Assembly: GCA_016710285.1 (NCBI GenBank)
Contig: JADJXR010000001.1
Span: 2,730,501-2,794,500 of the forward strand
Length of the DNA: 64,000 bases
Reading direction: 5' to 3'
Source: Chlorobiota bacterium
GTDB lineage: Bacteria; Bacteroidota; Ignavibacteria; OLB7
Shown: in pieces, positions 1 through 7,035 of the stretch
Layout of the letters: the number at the start of each line of letters is the position of its first letter
Position numbering within the stretch: position 1 is the first letter of the stretch
The notes under the pieces: generated by a model
Told to the model about the DNA's origin: nothing
What the model saw: only the letters and a program-made list of their open reading frames with translations
Databases searched by the model: none
Made by a program: the position numbers and the translations under genes

Positions 1-848
1 AAGTCCACCAACTCCAACAGCAAGGTTCCTTCGTTCACGTAGGCCCCTTCCACCACTGCGCGGCGTGCCACCATGCCGCTGATTGGGGCGTAGATGGTGA
101 TGGTTTCCGCAACGGTTCCGCGTTCCTCCAGCGCGGCGATTTGCGTGCTGGTCATCCCAAACTGCAGCAGCCGCGTCCGCGCCGCAGCAACAACCTTGTC
201 GGCACGATTTCTTCCGTTGCTATCCCCGCCCACGGCGCGGAAATCAAGCGCGTTGCTGGTGGCCGATTCGTGCGCCAGCAGATACTCCTGCTGGGCGGCA
301 ATCAGCTCGCGGCTGAACAACTCCAGCAACGGCTGGCCTTTGCGGATTGCTTGCCATGTCTGCGTGGCGTACAAGCGTTCAATCCGCCCTGCAACGCGCG
401 CGGCAACGGCCCGCTGTGTGGATTCGTTGACCTCCACAACCGCCGGAACCTGAATCCCCCTTCCCACCGCCCGCGACTCCACCGCGACGGTGCTTACCTG
501 CGCCAACACTCGCCCACGCTCGGTCAGGTGGATCATGCTGGCGTGGCCGGTGTCGTGGCTGCTGTGGGGACCATTGTGGGACTCGTCGTGGGTTTGGCCG
601 CTCCCTTCCGGCACAAGGTCCATGTGGCAGATTGGGCAGATGTCGGGACCCGGGCGCACCACTTGTGGGTGCATCGGGCAGATATATTTGGTGGCGGCGT
701 TCCCCCCCTGTGCGGCGTTCGCTTCCCCCCCCGATTTCCACGGCTGGAAATGCCACAAGGCAAACCCGCCCCCGGCAAGAATCGCAAGGCCAATCGCGGC
801 AATCAGTGCCCGGCGGCGGAATGTTGGTTGTGTTGAAGTTGAGTTCAT
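1..848 (-). CDS. cusB: Efflux RND transporter periplasmic adaptor, CusB-like (partial, 3' end outside window)
   Basis: Membrane-fusion adaptor expected to link an inner-membrane RND pump to an outer-membrane channel for Cu/Ag or related metal export. Reading the minus strand from an ATG at 846-848 gives about 281 residues with no stop before the window edge. Residues 12-32 form an N-terminal membrane anchor. Residues 57-78 carry a heavy-metal-binding domain (CPMHP...CPICHMDL), typical of CusB/SilB adaptors. A His-rich linker follows, then the barrel-sandwich hybrid core (for example TITIYAPISGMVARRAV) and helical hairpin. It lies downstream of, and on the same strand as, a TolC-type gene; the pump (CusA-like) would be expected next, beyond position 1. 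Metal specificity is inferred from the HMBD only. The family assignment is secure. Confidence 0.9.
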   Translation of the reverse strand, partial: MNSTSTQPTFRRRALIAAIGLAILAGGGFALWHFQPWKSGGEANAAQGGNAATKYICPMHPQVVRPGPDICPICHMDLVPEGSGQTHDESHNGPHSSHDTGHASMIHLTERGRVLAQVSTVAVESRAVGRGIQVPAVVEVNESTQRAVAARVAGRIERLYATQTWQAIRKGQPLLELFSRELIAAQQEYLLAHESATSNALDFRAVGGDSNGRNRADKVVAAARTRLLQFGMTSTQIAALEERGTVAETITIYAPISGMVARRAVVEGAYVNEGTLLLELVD

Positions 849-893
849 CGGTGTTAGTCGTTTGTCATTCTCTGCTTCTCGTTCTCTCCTGCT

Positions 894-1140
894 GCGGTAG
901 CGGTCCCGACCTTAGTCGGGGCCCAGGATCGAAGATGGCGCCGAAGGCTAAAGACCTTTTACCAATCCCGACGGAGGTCGGGGCGGCTACCCCTGACTTA
1001 GCCGGGGCCATCACGGTAGCGGCCCCGACCTTAGTCGGAGCCCAGGATCGAAGATGGCGCCGAAGGCTAAAGACCTTCGGCTACCCCTGACTTAGCCGGG
1101 GCGGCTACCCCTTCTATCAATCCCGATTCAATCGGGACGG
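894..1140. repeat. Nested palindromic intergenic repeat, two units
   Basis: This block fills the 309-bp gap between the adaptor and TolC-type genes; I see no gene in it. It has two near-identical units. The conserved core, gaagatggcgccgaaggcta plus aagacctt, lies at 931-958 and 1050-1077. Each core is flanked by short hairpins built on ccgac(c)/gtcggg and by ggtagc...gctacc ends. The same core recurs at 6611-6638 and four times at 15937-16444, so this is a dispersed family of REP- or MITE-like character. No ORF with coding properties and no transposase accompanies it. Confidence 0.85.
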
Positions 1141-1157
1141 CTCCTGGTCCTTTTTTA

Positions 1158-2465
1158 TCAGTCGTTGGCTATCAGTTCTTCAATCATTGCTGCGGCCATG
1201 CCTTGCTCCATTTGCGCCATCAGCAGGTCCATGCGGGCCATGATGAGCATCTTCATGCCATCCAGAAGGGAAGGGAGCGGGGCGCGGTTGGCGGAGTACT
1301 CGTTCCGCAGGGCTTGCAGCGTTCGCTCAAGAAGTGGGGTTTGGGTTTGGCGCAGGTAGCCAATGGTGGCTTCGGCGCGGGAAAGCTGCGAGTAGGCCGC
1401 GCGGAGCATCCCCTCCATCTCCAACTCCATCCCTTTTCCTTCCTCCAGATTTTTTTCGGCTTCGGCCTGCCAGGCCAGTGCTTCACCTTCGGCGCGGTCG
1501 CGGCTCCAGCCGGTTGCGGGGATCGTCACCATTGCGCCAAGCGTCAGGCCCCAGTTCATCGGCTCGCCCGCGCCGGTAACGCCATGCTCGCCGGCGTTTG
1601 CCTCGCGCAGGGGATGGCCTTCCGGCATATATCCAACGCCGCCGCGCAGCATCAGCATCGGGCGGCCCATAGCGGTTGCGGCCTGGGATTGCAGGTTCGA
1701 CATCTGGGCCATTGCTTCCATCCGGCGAAGCTCAGGGTGGCCGGCAATGGCCTTGCGCGCAGCGTCGAACGGCGGGGCGGAAACGGGGGGAAGCTCCGGT
1801 GAAATCTGGATTGGCGAGCCGGAGGGGAGGGCAAGAATCGCGTTCAGCTGCCCGACCGATTCGGCACGTTCGGCAGCGATGGTGGTGGCTTGGTTCGCCA
1901 GCCGCGCAAGCTCCGATTCAATCCGAAGCAGGTCCGACCCCGGCGTTTTCCCGGCCTGAAATCCGATGGTGGCGGTGCGGTGGACCAGCTCCGTCAGCCG
2001 TTGTTCTTCGGCGTTCAGCTCTACCTTCCGGTCGGCCAGCCAGATTGCCAGATACTCCTGCCGGACCTGCAACCGGAGCTTCCGCCGCAGCCCCGCAAGC
2101 GATGCCTCGGCAACGGGGCGTTCGGCGGCCATTGCGTTGGCCATTGCGCGATTCTGCCCAAACAAGGGGATCATCTGCTCGGCCATCAGCATTGTTTCGC
2201 CGTTGTTCCAGGGGGTTGGGTTGTCAATAACAAGGTCGCGGAACTCCATCCCGATGCTGGGCGGATCCCATGCCGAAGCGGAGCGTGCGCGGTGGTCCGC
2301 AACGGCGATTGCGTGCTGCGCCGCCCGCACCCTGGGGTGCACACGGAGCGCGATAGCGATAAGGGAATCAAGCGGCTGCGCCGAAGCCACCGCAGGCATT
2401 GCAAGCAAGGCAATGGCTGTGGCTGTGGCAATCATCCCACCTTTCCACCGGAGAAAACGGTTCAT
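1158..2465 (-). CDS. TolC-family outer-membrane efflux protein (CusC-like)
   Basis: Outer-membrane channel of a tripartite efflux system, expected to form the trimeric exit duct for the neighbouring CusB-like adaptor. I use the ATG at 2463-2465 because it starts a clean signal peptide (residues 1-33, ending near AMPAVASAQ), giving 435 residues. An upstream in-frame extension adds only non-signal sequence. The mature part has the long Ala/Glu/Arg-rich coiled-coil helices typical of TolC proteins (around residues 60-250 and 280-420) with the internal duplication of that family. It is slightly shorter than most OMFs (about 420-480). Same strand as the adaptor, separated by a repeat block of about 309 bp, so the operon may be interrupted or attenuated there. 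Confidence 0.88.
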   Translation of the reverse strand: MNRFLRWKGGMIATATAIALLAMPAVASAQPLDSLIAIALRVHPRVRAAQHAIAVADHRARSASAWDPPSIGMEFRDLVIDNPTPWNNGETMLMAEQMIPLFGQNRAMANAMAAERPVAEASLAGLRRKLRLQVRQEYLAIWLADRKVELNAEEQRLTELVHRTATIGFQAGKTPGSDLLRIESELARLANQATTIAAERAESVGQLNAILALPSGSPIQISPELPPVSAPPFDAARKAIAGHPELRRMEAMAQMSNLQSQAATAMGRPMLMLRGGVGYMPEGHPLREANAGEHGVTGAGEPMNWGLTLGAMVTIPATGWSRDRAEGEALAWQAEAEKNLEEGKGMELEMEGMLRAAYSQLSRAEATIGYLRQTQTPLLERTLQALRNEYSANRAPLPSLLDGMKMLIMARMDLLMAQMEQGMAAAMIEELIAND

Positions 2466-2684
2466 GGCCGTGAAGAAGGATTCTTGAGAAAACAGAACGA
2501 ACGGGTTCGGCTGAATTGCTGCTGCCCGGAAACAGCGGGTTGTGCTGTTGGCCAATGGAGCAACGGGCGCGGGCTTCCACAGCTGCTTGGCAACAAAGGA
2601 AGCGACGAGGAAGGTTGGGAACGGTTACTCAGGATTGAGCAAAGCACGCCCCCGCGAACCGGAATGGATCCGCGAAGTGTGGGA

Positions 2685-3119
2685 TCAAATCAGAAGTGTG
2701 GCGTTGCGGAGATAGGCGGTGCGGGCAAGGGCAACAATGCCGTCGGGAGGGGGAAGGTCCGCGGCGTGGCGATAGAGAAGAATGGGAAGACGGGGAAGAA
2801 GATCATGGACCGCTGCGGTCGCGAAATGCAACCCCGCTGCCGGCTCAGGCAGCTGCACTTTCGGAAGTGCCGAATCCACCTTGTCGGGGGCGATGGTCTT
2901 GTAGGTGCAGCAGGGGATCGAGCGGAATGACTTCTGGTTGGAGTGCTTCGGCGTTGATGTTGGAGCAACCTTGCAGGCCGAGCAAGCGGGGGCTTCCTTC
3001 TGTTGGCCACGCGCTGCGGCCTCGCGCTCCATCCGGCACGCGTGAAGCGTCACCGGAACGCCAAGCGTGTGGAACAGGAACGCCAGAAGCGTCAGCAGTA
3101 TGGTAATCGGGCGGAACAT
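2685..3119 (-). CDS. Small exported cysteine protein, HYC_CC_PP-like, first gene of the metal-efflux cluster
   Basis: A 144-residue protein starting at the ATG at 3117-3119, which opens a hydrophobic N-terminal segment (MFRPITILLTLLAFLFHTLG). A His-x-Cys (LHAC) follows, then CSAC, then a CC pair (IPCCTYKT), then a C-terminal proline run (LPPPDG). This order (H-x-C, CC, PP) matches my recollection of the HYC_CC_PP family common in Bacteroidota near copper-handling genes; the match is from memory and the protein is divergent. Probably exported, with the cysteines and histidine available for metal binding. Same strand as and upstream of the TolC-type gene with a 219-bp gap in which I see no gene. 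A perfect dyad lies 72-98 bp upstream of the start. Confidence 0.6.
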   Translation of the reverse strand: MFRPITILLTLLAFLFHTLGVPVTLHACRMEREAAARGQQKEAPACSACKVAPTSTPKHSNQKSFRSIPCCTYKTIAPDKVDSALPKVQLPEPAAGLHFATAAVHDLLPRLPILLYRHAADLPPPDGIVALARTAYLRNATLLI

Positions 3120-3190
3120 GAATGGAAGACCGGCACAAAGGTACGCCCGTTGACGCAGCGGAGCAAGGGGATATTGCCGAAGGGGGGGCA

Positions 3191-3217
3191 GATTGTGTCG
3201 ACGCTGTCGACACAATC
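3191..3217. promoter_or_regulatory. Perfect 12-bp inverted repeat, candidate operator
   Basis: The arms gattgtgtcgac and gtcgacacaatc are exact reverse complements separated by gct. The site is 72-98 bp upstream of the first gene of the efflux cluster and downstream of the VWA gene. It has no T-run after either arm, unlike the separate terminator at 3242-3272, so I read it as an operator for a metal-responsive regulator rather than a terminator. The regulator is not in the window. Confidence 0.5.
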
Positions 3218-3241
3218 TCCCAACGAAAAAAAGAACCAACG

Positions 3242-3272
3242 AAAAAAGGGGAAAGATGTTTGCTCTTTCCCC
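3242..3272 (-). terminator. Rho-independent terminator of the VWA lipoprotein gene
   Basis: Read on the minus strand: stem GGGGAAAG / CTTTCCCC with a 9-nt loop, followed at once by six T. It lies 41 bp after the stop codon of the VWA gene (end 3313). Confidence 0.75.
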
Positions 3273-3312
3273 CCTCTCTTCGGTTTCTGCCAAGCGGTGC
3301 TGTGGCCTTCCG

Positions 3313-4749
3313 TTACTTCGCTTTGATGTTCTCCCGCAATTTCTCCATCAGTGCCAGCTCGGCTCGCAATCCTTCGTTGTTCAGGATGCTGTTTTCTTGC
3401 TGGACGGTGGCAATGGCGCGGTCCAGGATTCCCACGGCTTCGGCTTTTTTCCCTTCGGCAAACAGGGCGCAAGCAAGGCGTAATCCCAGGTAGGTGTTGG
3501 TCAGGGCCGCGCCCAGCCGTGTGCCGTCGTGGGTGAAGTACTGCCGCCCCTGGGTTAGCGCGTTCCCGGTGTTGTTGCTTAGCAGCATCTGTTGCGATTT
3601 CTTCACGTTGCTGGCGGTGGTGTACTCCATCGTCCCGGTTCCCAACGATTCCCCTTGTTCAAATTCCAACCCTGTTTCCAGCATCTGGCTTTCGTAGCGA
3701 AGGATGATTGCGCCGCGGTTGGAGGAAAGGAACACCGTGGGGATATTCAGCACTGCGTCGGGGTCCCCGGGCTTCCATGTTGGAAGGCCATACACCTGCC
3801 GAAGCCGCGCACCCTGCGGGGTTTTTACGGCAATGCGGAGGTCGTAGGCGATTGGGGTGACAAGGTAGTCGAACTCCGAATCGAACACCGTGGCAATCCG
3901 CTCCTGGGTTCCCAAGTAGAAGAAGTTCCCGCCGCGCAGCTGGCTGATGTGGTAGATCAGTTCTTGCCCAAAGTCAACCCCCACGCCGAAGGCTGATAGC
4001 CCGATTCCTTGATCGGCGTACTTCTGGGTAATCGCCTGAAAACTCCCTTCGTCGGTTGCGCCGATGTTCGGGCGTGCGTCGGTGAAAAGCATCAGCCGCT
4101 TTGCCACGCCAGCGCGCCCGGCCAGCTTGGCCAGTTGTTCGTATCCAAGCTGGATTCCGGCTTCGATATTCGTTCCTCCGTCGGGTTCCAATCTATCAAC
4201 GTTGTGCAGGAATTGGTCGGGGTTCCCCATGCGGGTTGCGCCCATCATCACTTCGGCATTTTCGTCGAATTGGATCAGGATCACCTCATCCTGCTCTCCC
4301 AATTTTGTTGCCAGCGTGCGCAACGCTTTCTTCACCGACTCCATGCTTTCGCCACTCATCGAGCCGCTATGGTCCACCACCAGCGCAAGCTGAAGGTTCT
4401 GGCGGTGGAAGTCTTTTGGTTGAAGGGTGGAGGTCATCCCCAGATGGATCAGCAGGGCCTCCTTTTCATCGTCAATCATTGGGGTGTAGCCGTAGCCAAG
4501 TGCCAGGCAAAGGGAGTCGGTGCAATCGCCAGCGGGGGTGGGGATGTCGTGCTCGCTGAACAAGCCTTCGGCAACGATGAACGAGGAGTCGGGAACGCCC
4601 CCTGCTTCAATAAGCCGCCGTGCGTAGCCAATATCTTGCGCGCCGCCAACCGTTGCCCCCAACGGCCCGGGAACGCCGCAACCACCAAACGGCACAAGCG
4701 AAGCAAGGGAAACAGCAAGGATGCTAAGGTGTAGCCAGATTGTTTTCAT
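3313..4749 (-). CDS. VWA domain lipoprotein
   Basis: Probable membrane-anchored von Willebrand factor A protein of 478 residues. I chose the ATG at 4747-4749 because it opens a lipoprotein signal (LVPFGGC, Cys24); in-frame sequence further upstream is not signal-like. The VWA domain begins near residue 120 with a complete MIDAS motif (D126-H-S128-G-S130) and continues with Thr and Asp positions (GTNIEAG, LFTDARPN). This suggests metal-dependent protein binding. The C-terminal 150 residues are predicted mostly beta then helical, and resemble the tail of Ca-activated chloride-channel-like VWA proteins of Bacteroidota. Divergent from the gene at 4869. Followed by a clear terminator. The biological partner cannot be inferred. 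Confidence 0.82.
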   Translation of the reverse strand: MKTIWLHLSILAVSLASLVPFGGCGVPGPLGATVGGAQDIGYARRLIEAGGVPDSSFIVAEGLFSEHDIPTPAGDCTDSLCLALGYGYTPMIDDEKEALLIHLGMTSTLQPKDFHRQNLQLALVVDHSGSMSGESMESVKKALRTLATKLGEQDEVILIQFDENAEVMMGATRMGNPDQFLHNVDRLEPDGGTNIEAGIQLGYEQLAKLAGRAGVAKRLMLFTDARPNIGATDEGSFQAITQKYADQGIGLSAFGVGVDFGQELIYHISQLRGGNFFYLGTQERIATVFDSEFDYLVTPIAYDLRIAVKTPQGARLRQVYGLPTWKPGDPDAVLNIPTVFLSSNRGAIILRYESQMLETGLEFEQGESLGTGTMEYTTASNVKKSQQMLLSNNTGNALTQGRQYFTHDGTRLGAALTNTYLGLRLACALFAEGKKAEAVGILDRAIATVQQENSILNNEGLRAELALMEKLRENIKAK

Positions 4750-4868
4750 GGAGAAGGGAAAACCGAATGAGTAGGAGTTACGTTTATGGGATGGAAGACA
4801 CCAACAGCAAGCAAATATAACGTGGGCGATTACAAGAGCCTGCGAAGGATGAACGTCGTTGGGGGCAT

Positions 4869-5540
4869 ATGAATCACGCTTCCATAATCGCTTGTTTGGC
4901 GGTGCTTGCCACACTGATTTCCGCCAGCCCATTGGCCGCCCAACCGCAACCGCAGCAGCAAGGGGCTGAGTGGTACGACACGTTAACGGTGACGAAACCA
5001 CGCTACGCCAGGATGACCGACAGCGAGCGGTTTCTGTTATCGCTTTATACCGCTGCCACACTTCCATCGCTGATTGTGGTTGGGGGATTGGCAACGGTTC
5101 CGCCATCGGTTAGCGCGATGCAGGAAGATGGAGTTTGGCGAACCGGGGTGGGGCTTTCGGCAGGGATCGGGTTTGGGGGCGACCGCCGCAGCCTTTGGTG
5201 GTTCCACGATGCGCGCCTGCAAGCCGAAGGGACCTGGTACTTCCACCGCGACCGCCCGCTGCTGCTGCGTGCCGCGCTGCTGTTCGATTACCGGGTGGCA
5301 TCAATCAGCCGGAGTAATCTTTACTGGGTTGGCCTTGCTGGCGGCGCGGGGGCATCAACCGACTTTGCCGCAACCTCCCCTTTTGCCGAAGGTTGGATTG
5401 GGGTGATGAACCCGAACGGAGTCCGGTTCACAGGGCTTTTCCCGATGCACAATTTTGGGCTACGAGGTCGGGTCGGCTACGATATCGCCAACGAACGCTC
5501 ATGGATAGAGCTTGCGCTGGGGGGGACGGCAACGTTCTAA
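4869..5540 (+). CDS. Hypothetical exported protein, probably outer-membrane
   Basis: 223 residues with a signal peptide (residues 1-24, ending at PLAAQ). The rest alternates aromatic and glycine residues and ends in a phenylalanine (GGTATF), which suits a small outer-membrane beta-barrel. I recognise no family motif. It sits between the divergent VWA gene and the phytoene/squalene synthase gene (98 bp downstream), without evidence of a shared role. Confidence 0.65.
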   Translation: MNHASIIACLAVLATLISASPLAAQPQPQQQGAEWYDTLTVTKPRYARMTDSERFLLSLYTAATLPSLIVVGGLATVPPSVSAMQEDGVWRTGVGLSAGIGFGGDRRSLWWFHDARLQAEGTWYFHRDRPLLLRAALLFDYRVASISRSNLYWVGLAGGAGASTDFAATSPFAEGWIGVMNPNGVRFTGLFPMHNFGLRGRVGYDIANERSWIELALGGTATF

Positions 5541-5638
5541 AAAAAGGGGAGGTGAGTCTTTGAGCCGAAGTTGGGGGGGGGCATAACGAATCACGGCGCT
5601 TGTTCGGCACAAAGCATTCCACACGCACACCGTTTCCC

Positions 5639-6517
5639 ATGATGGAAGCCATCGCAGATTCCTATCAGTTTTGCCGTTTGGTAACGCTGCGCCACGCAAA
5701 GACCTTCTACTTTGCTTCGCGATTTCTTTCCCACAACAAGCGGAATGCCTGCTACGCGGTGTACGCTTTTTGCCGGTACGTTGATGACCTGATTGACCAG
5801 CAAGTGGCCCACAGCGGCGGCATTGCCGACGGCGCAGCAATCCAAAGAACGATTGCCCAATGGCAATGCGACTTGGACCGGGTGTATGCCGGCGATTCGG
5901 GGGCAACGCCGGTGATGGTGGCTTGGGGCGATACGCTGCGCCGCTACAACATCAGCCGCAACCTTCCCGATGAACTGATTGAAGGGGTGATGATGGATCT
6001 GCGTCCGGCGGTTCGCTACCGGACCTTCGATGAGTTGTACACCTACTGCTATAAAGTTGCCTCCGTTGTGGGGCTGATGACCAGCGAGATTTTCCGCTAC
6101 AGCAACCCCGCCGCGCTGAACCACGCTGTGGACCTTGGCATTGCCATGCAGCTTACCAACATCCTGCGCGACGTTGGGGAGGATTGGCGGATGAACCGAA
6201 TCTACCTGCCACAGCAGGAGTTGCAGGCGTTCGGGTTGGACGACAACGCCGTGGCGCGGGGGAAGGTGACGCTGGAGTTCCGGCGGCTGATGGAGTTCCA
6301 GATTGAACGCGCCAACAGCTACTACCGCAGTGCCCAGCGCGGCATTCGGATGCTGGAGCCGGACAGCCGCCTAACCGTGACGCTGATGAGCCATAACTAC
6401 CAGGGTATCCTTGAAGCGATCCGGCGGAACAACTACAACGTCTTCACCCAGCGCGCTTCGGTTCCGCTGCCACGCAAGCTCCTCAGCGTCCCCAAACTCT
6501 GGTTCGCCACCCGATAA
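5639..6517 (+). CDS. Phytoene/squalene synthase family protein
   Basis: Head-to-head prenyltransferase, 292 residues from the ATG at 5639 (a second ATG follows directly; a TTG 39 bp upstream is less likely). Both Asp-rich motifs are present: D49DLID53 and D178VGED182 (in NILRDVGEDW). These bind Mg-diphosphate in condensation of two GGPP (to phytoene) or two FPP (towards squalene or hydroxysqualene diphosphate). The conserved Y-A-F-C-R-Y context of motif one and length agree with the family. No desaturase, cyclase or hpn genes are adjacent, so product choice (carotenoid versus hopanoid) cannot be decided here. Confidence 0.9.
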   Translation: MMEAIADSYQFCRLVTLRHAKTFYFASRFLSHNKRNACYAVYAFCRYVDDLIDQQVAHSGGIADGAAIQRTIAQWQCDLDRVYAGDSGATPVMVAWGDTLRRYNISRNLPDELIEGVMMDLRPAVRYRTFDELYTYCYKVASVVGLMTSEIFRYSNPAALNHAVDLGIAMQLTNILRDVGEDWRMNRIYLPQQELQAFGLDDNAVARGKVTLEFRRLMEFQIERANSYYRSAQRGIRMLEPDSRLTVTLMSHNYQGILEAIRRNNYNVFTQRASVPLPRKLLSVPKLWFATR

Positions 6518-6549
6518 CCGCCGCGCCCCACCGATCCGCCGCAAGCGGT

Positions 6550-6683
6550 TGCGCGTTGGCAGCGGCCCCGACTCAGTCGGGATTGATAACAGGTCTTTAG
6601 CCTGCCCAGAGAAGATGGCGCCGAAGGCTAAAGACCTTCGGCTACCCCGGCGGAGGTCGGGGCGGCTACCGGTTAGATGACAT
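6550..6683. repeat. Nested palindromic intergenic repeat, single unit
   Basis: Third location of the family seen at 894-1140. The core is at 6611-6638, flanked by aggtctttagcct and its inverted partner aggctaaagacct, and by ccccgac/gtcggg hairpins. It lies just after the phytoene/squalene synthase gene. Confidence 0.85.
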
Positions 6684-6700
6684 TAAAGGCTGAAGACTTT

Positions 6701-6726
6701 CCTGCCGCCTGGCGGGATTTTTTTTG
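6701..6726 (+). terminator. Possible terminator (GC-rich hairpin plus T-run)
   Basis: The sequence ccgcctggcggga is followed by eight T (6718-6725). The stem is short, so this is a weak candidate. It would end transcription coming through the repeat from the upstream synthase gene. Confidence 0.35.
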
Positions 6727-7035
6727 TGACGATTAGGGGAATGCGTGTGTCTTTAGCGGTAGTTGAATTTCATGTTGTGGCGTTTTTTCTGGCAGCCTTG
6801 CGGGAATTCTTCCTTGCCTGTCTCCTTCAATTCCCCCAAATTCCCGTTCCGCTTCCTTGCATCTGGGTATTGAACGCCATTGCCTGCGTGAGGGGCGGGG
6901 CGTTTGAAACGTTAGGAGAAGGAGCACAGACTTTGCTGGATAGGTTCAGCAACTTCTCTATCTTGCGCGTCCTTTCGGAGAGATTCCAACCAACGCTAAC
7001 TCCATACATCTTCCTTATTCATCAACCGAATCACC

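Larger units (their letters stand above)
6518..7035. other. Intergenic region with repeat and putative promoter for the protease gene
   Basis: 518 bp without a convincing gene. The left third is the palindromic repeat (6550-6683) and T-run hairpin. The right part has lower GC and should hold the promoter of the T9SS protease gene. I noted TTTG at 6932 and TATCTTG at 6959, a loose match to the Bacteroidota -33/-7 elements with a 23-bp spacer, slightly too long to rely on. Confidence 0.4.

Noticed and set aside
94..1090. Several plus-strand open frames across the first kilobase
   Set aside because: They are antisense to the CusB-like adaptor, which has clear domains on the minus strand; the plus frames have no recognisable protein features.
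3191..3217. Dyad as transcription terminator
   Set aside because: No T-run on either side, and a proper terminator for the VWA gene lies at 3242-3272.
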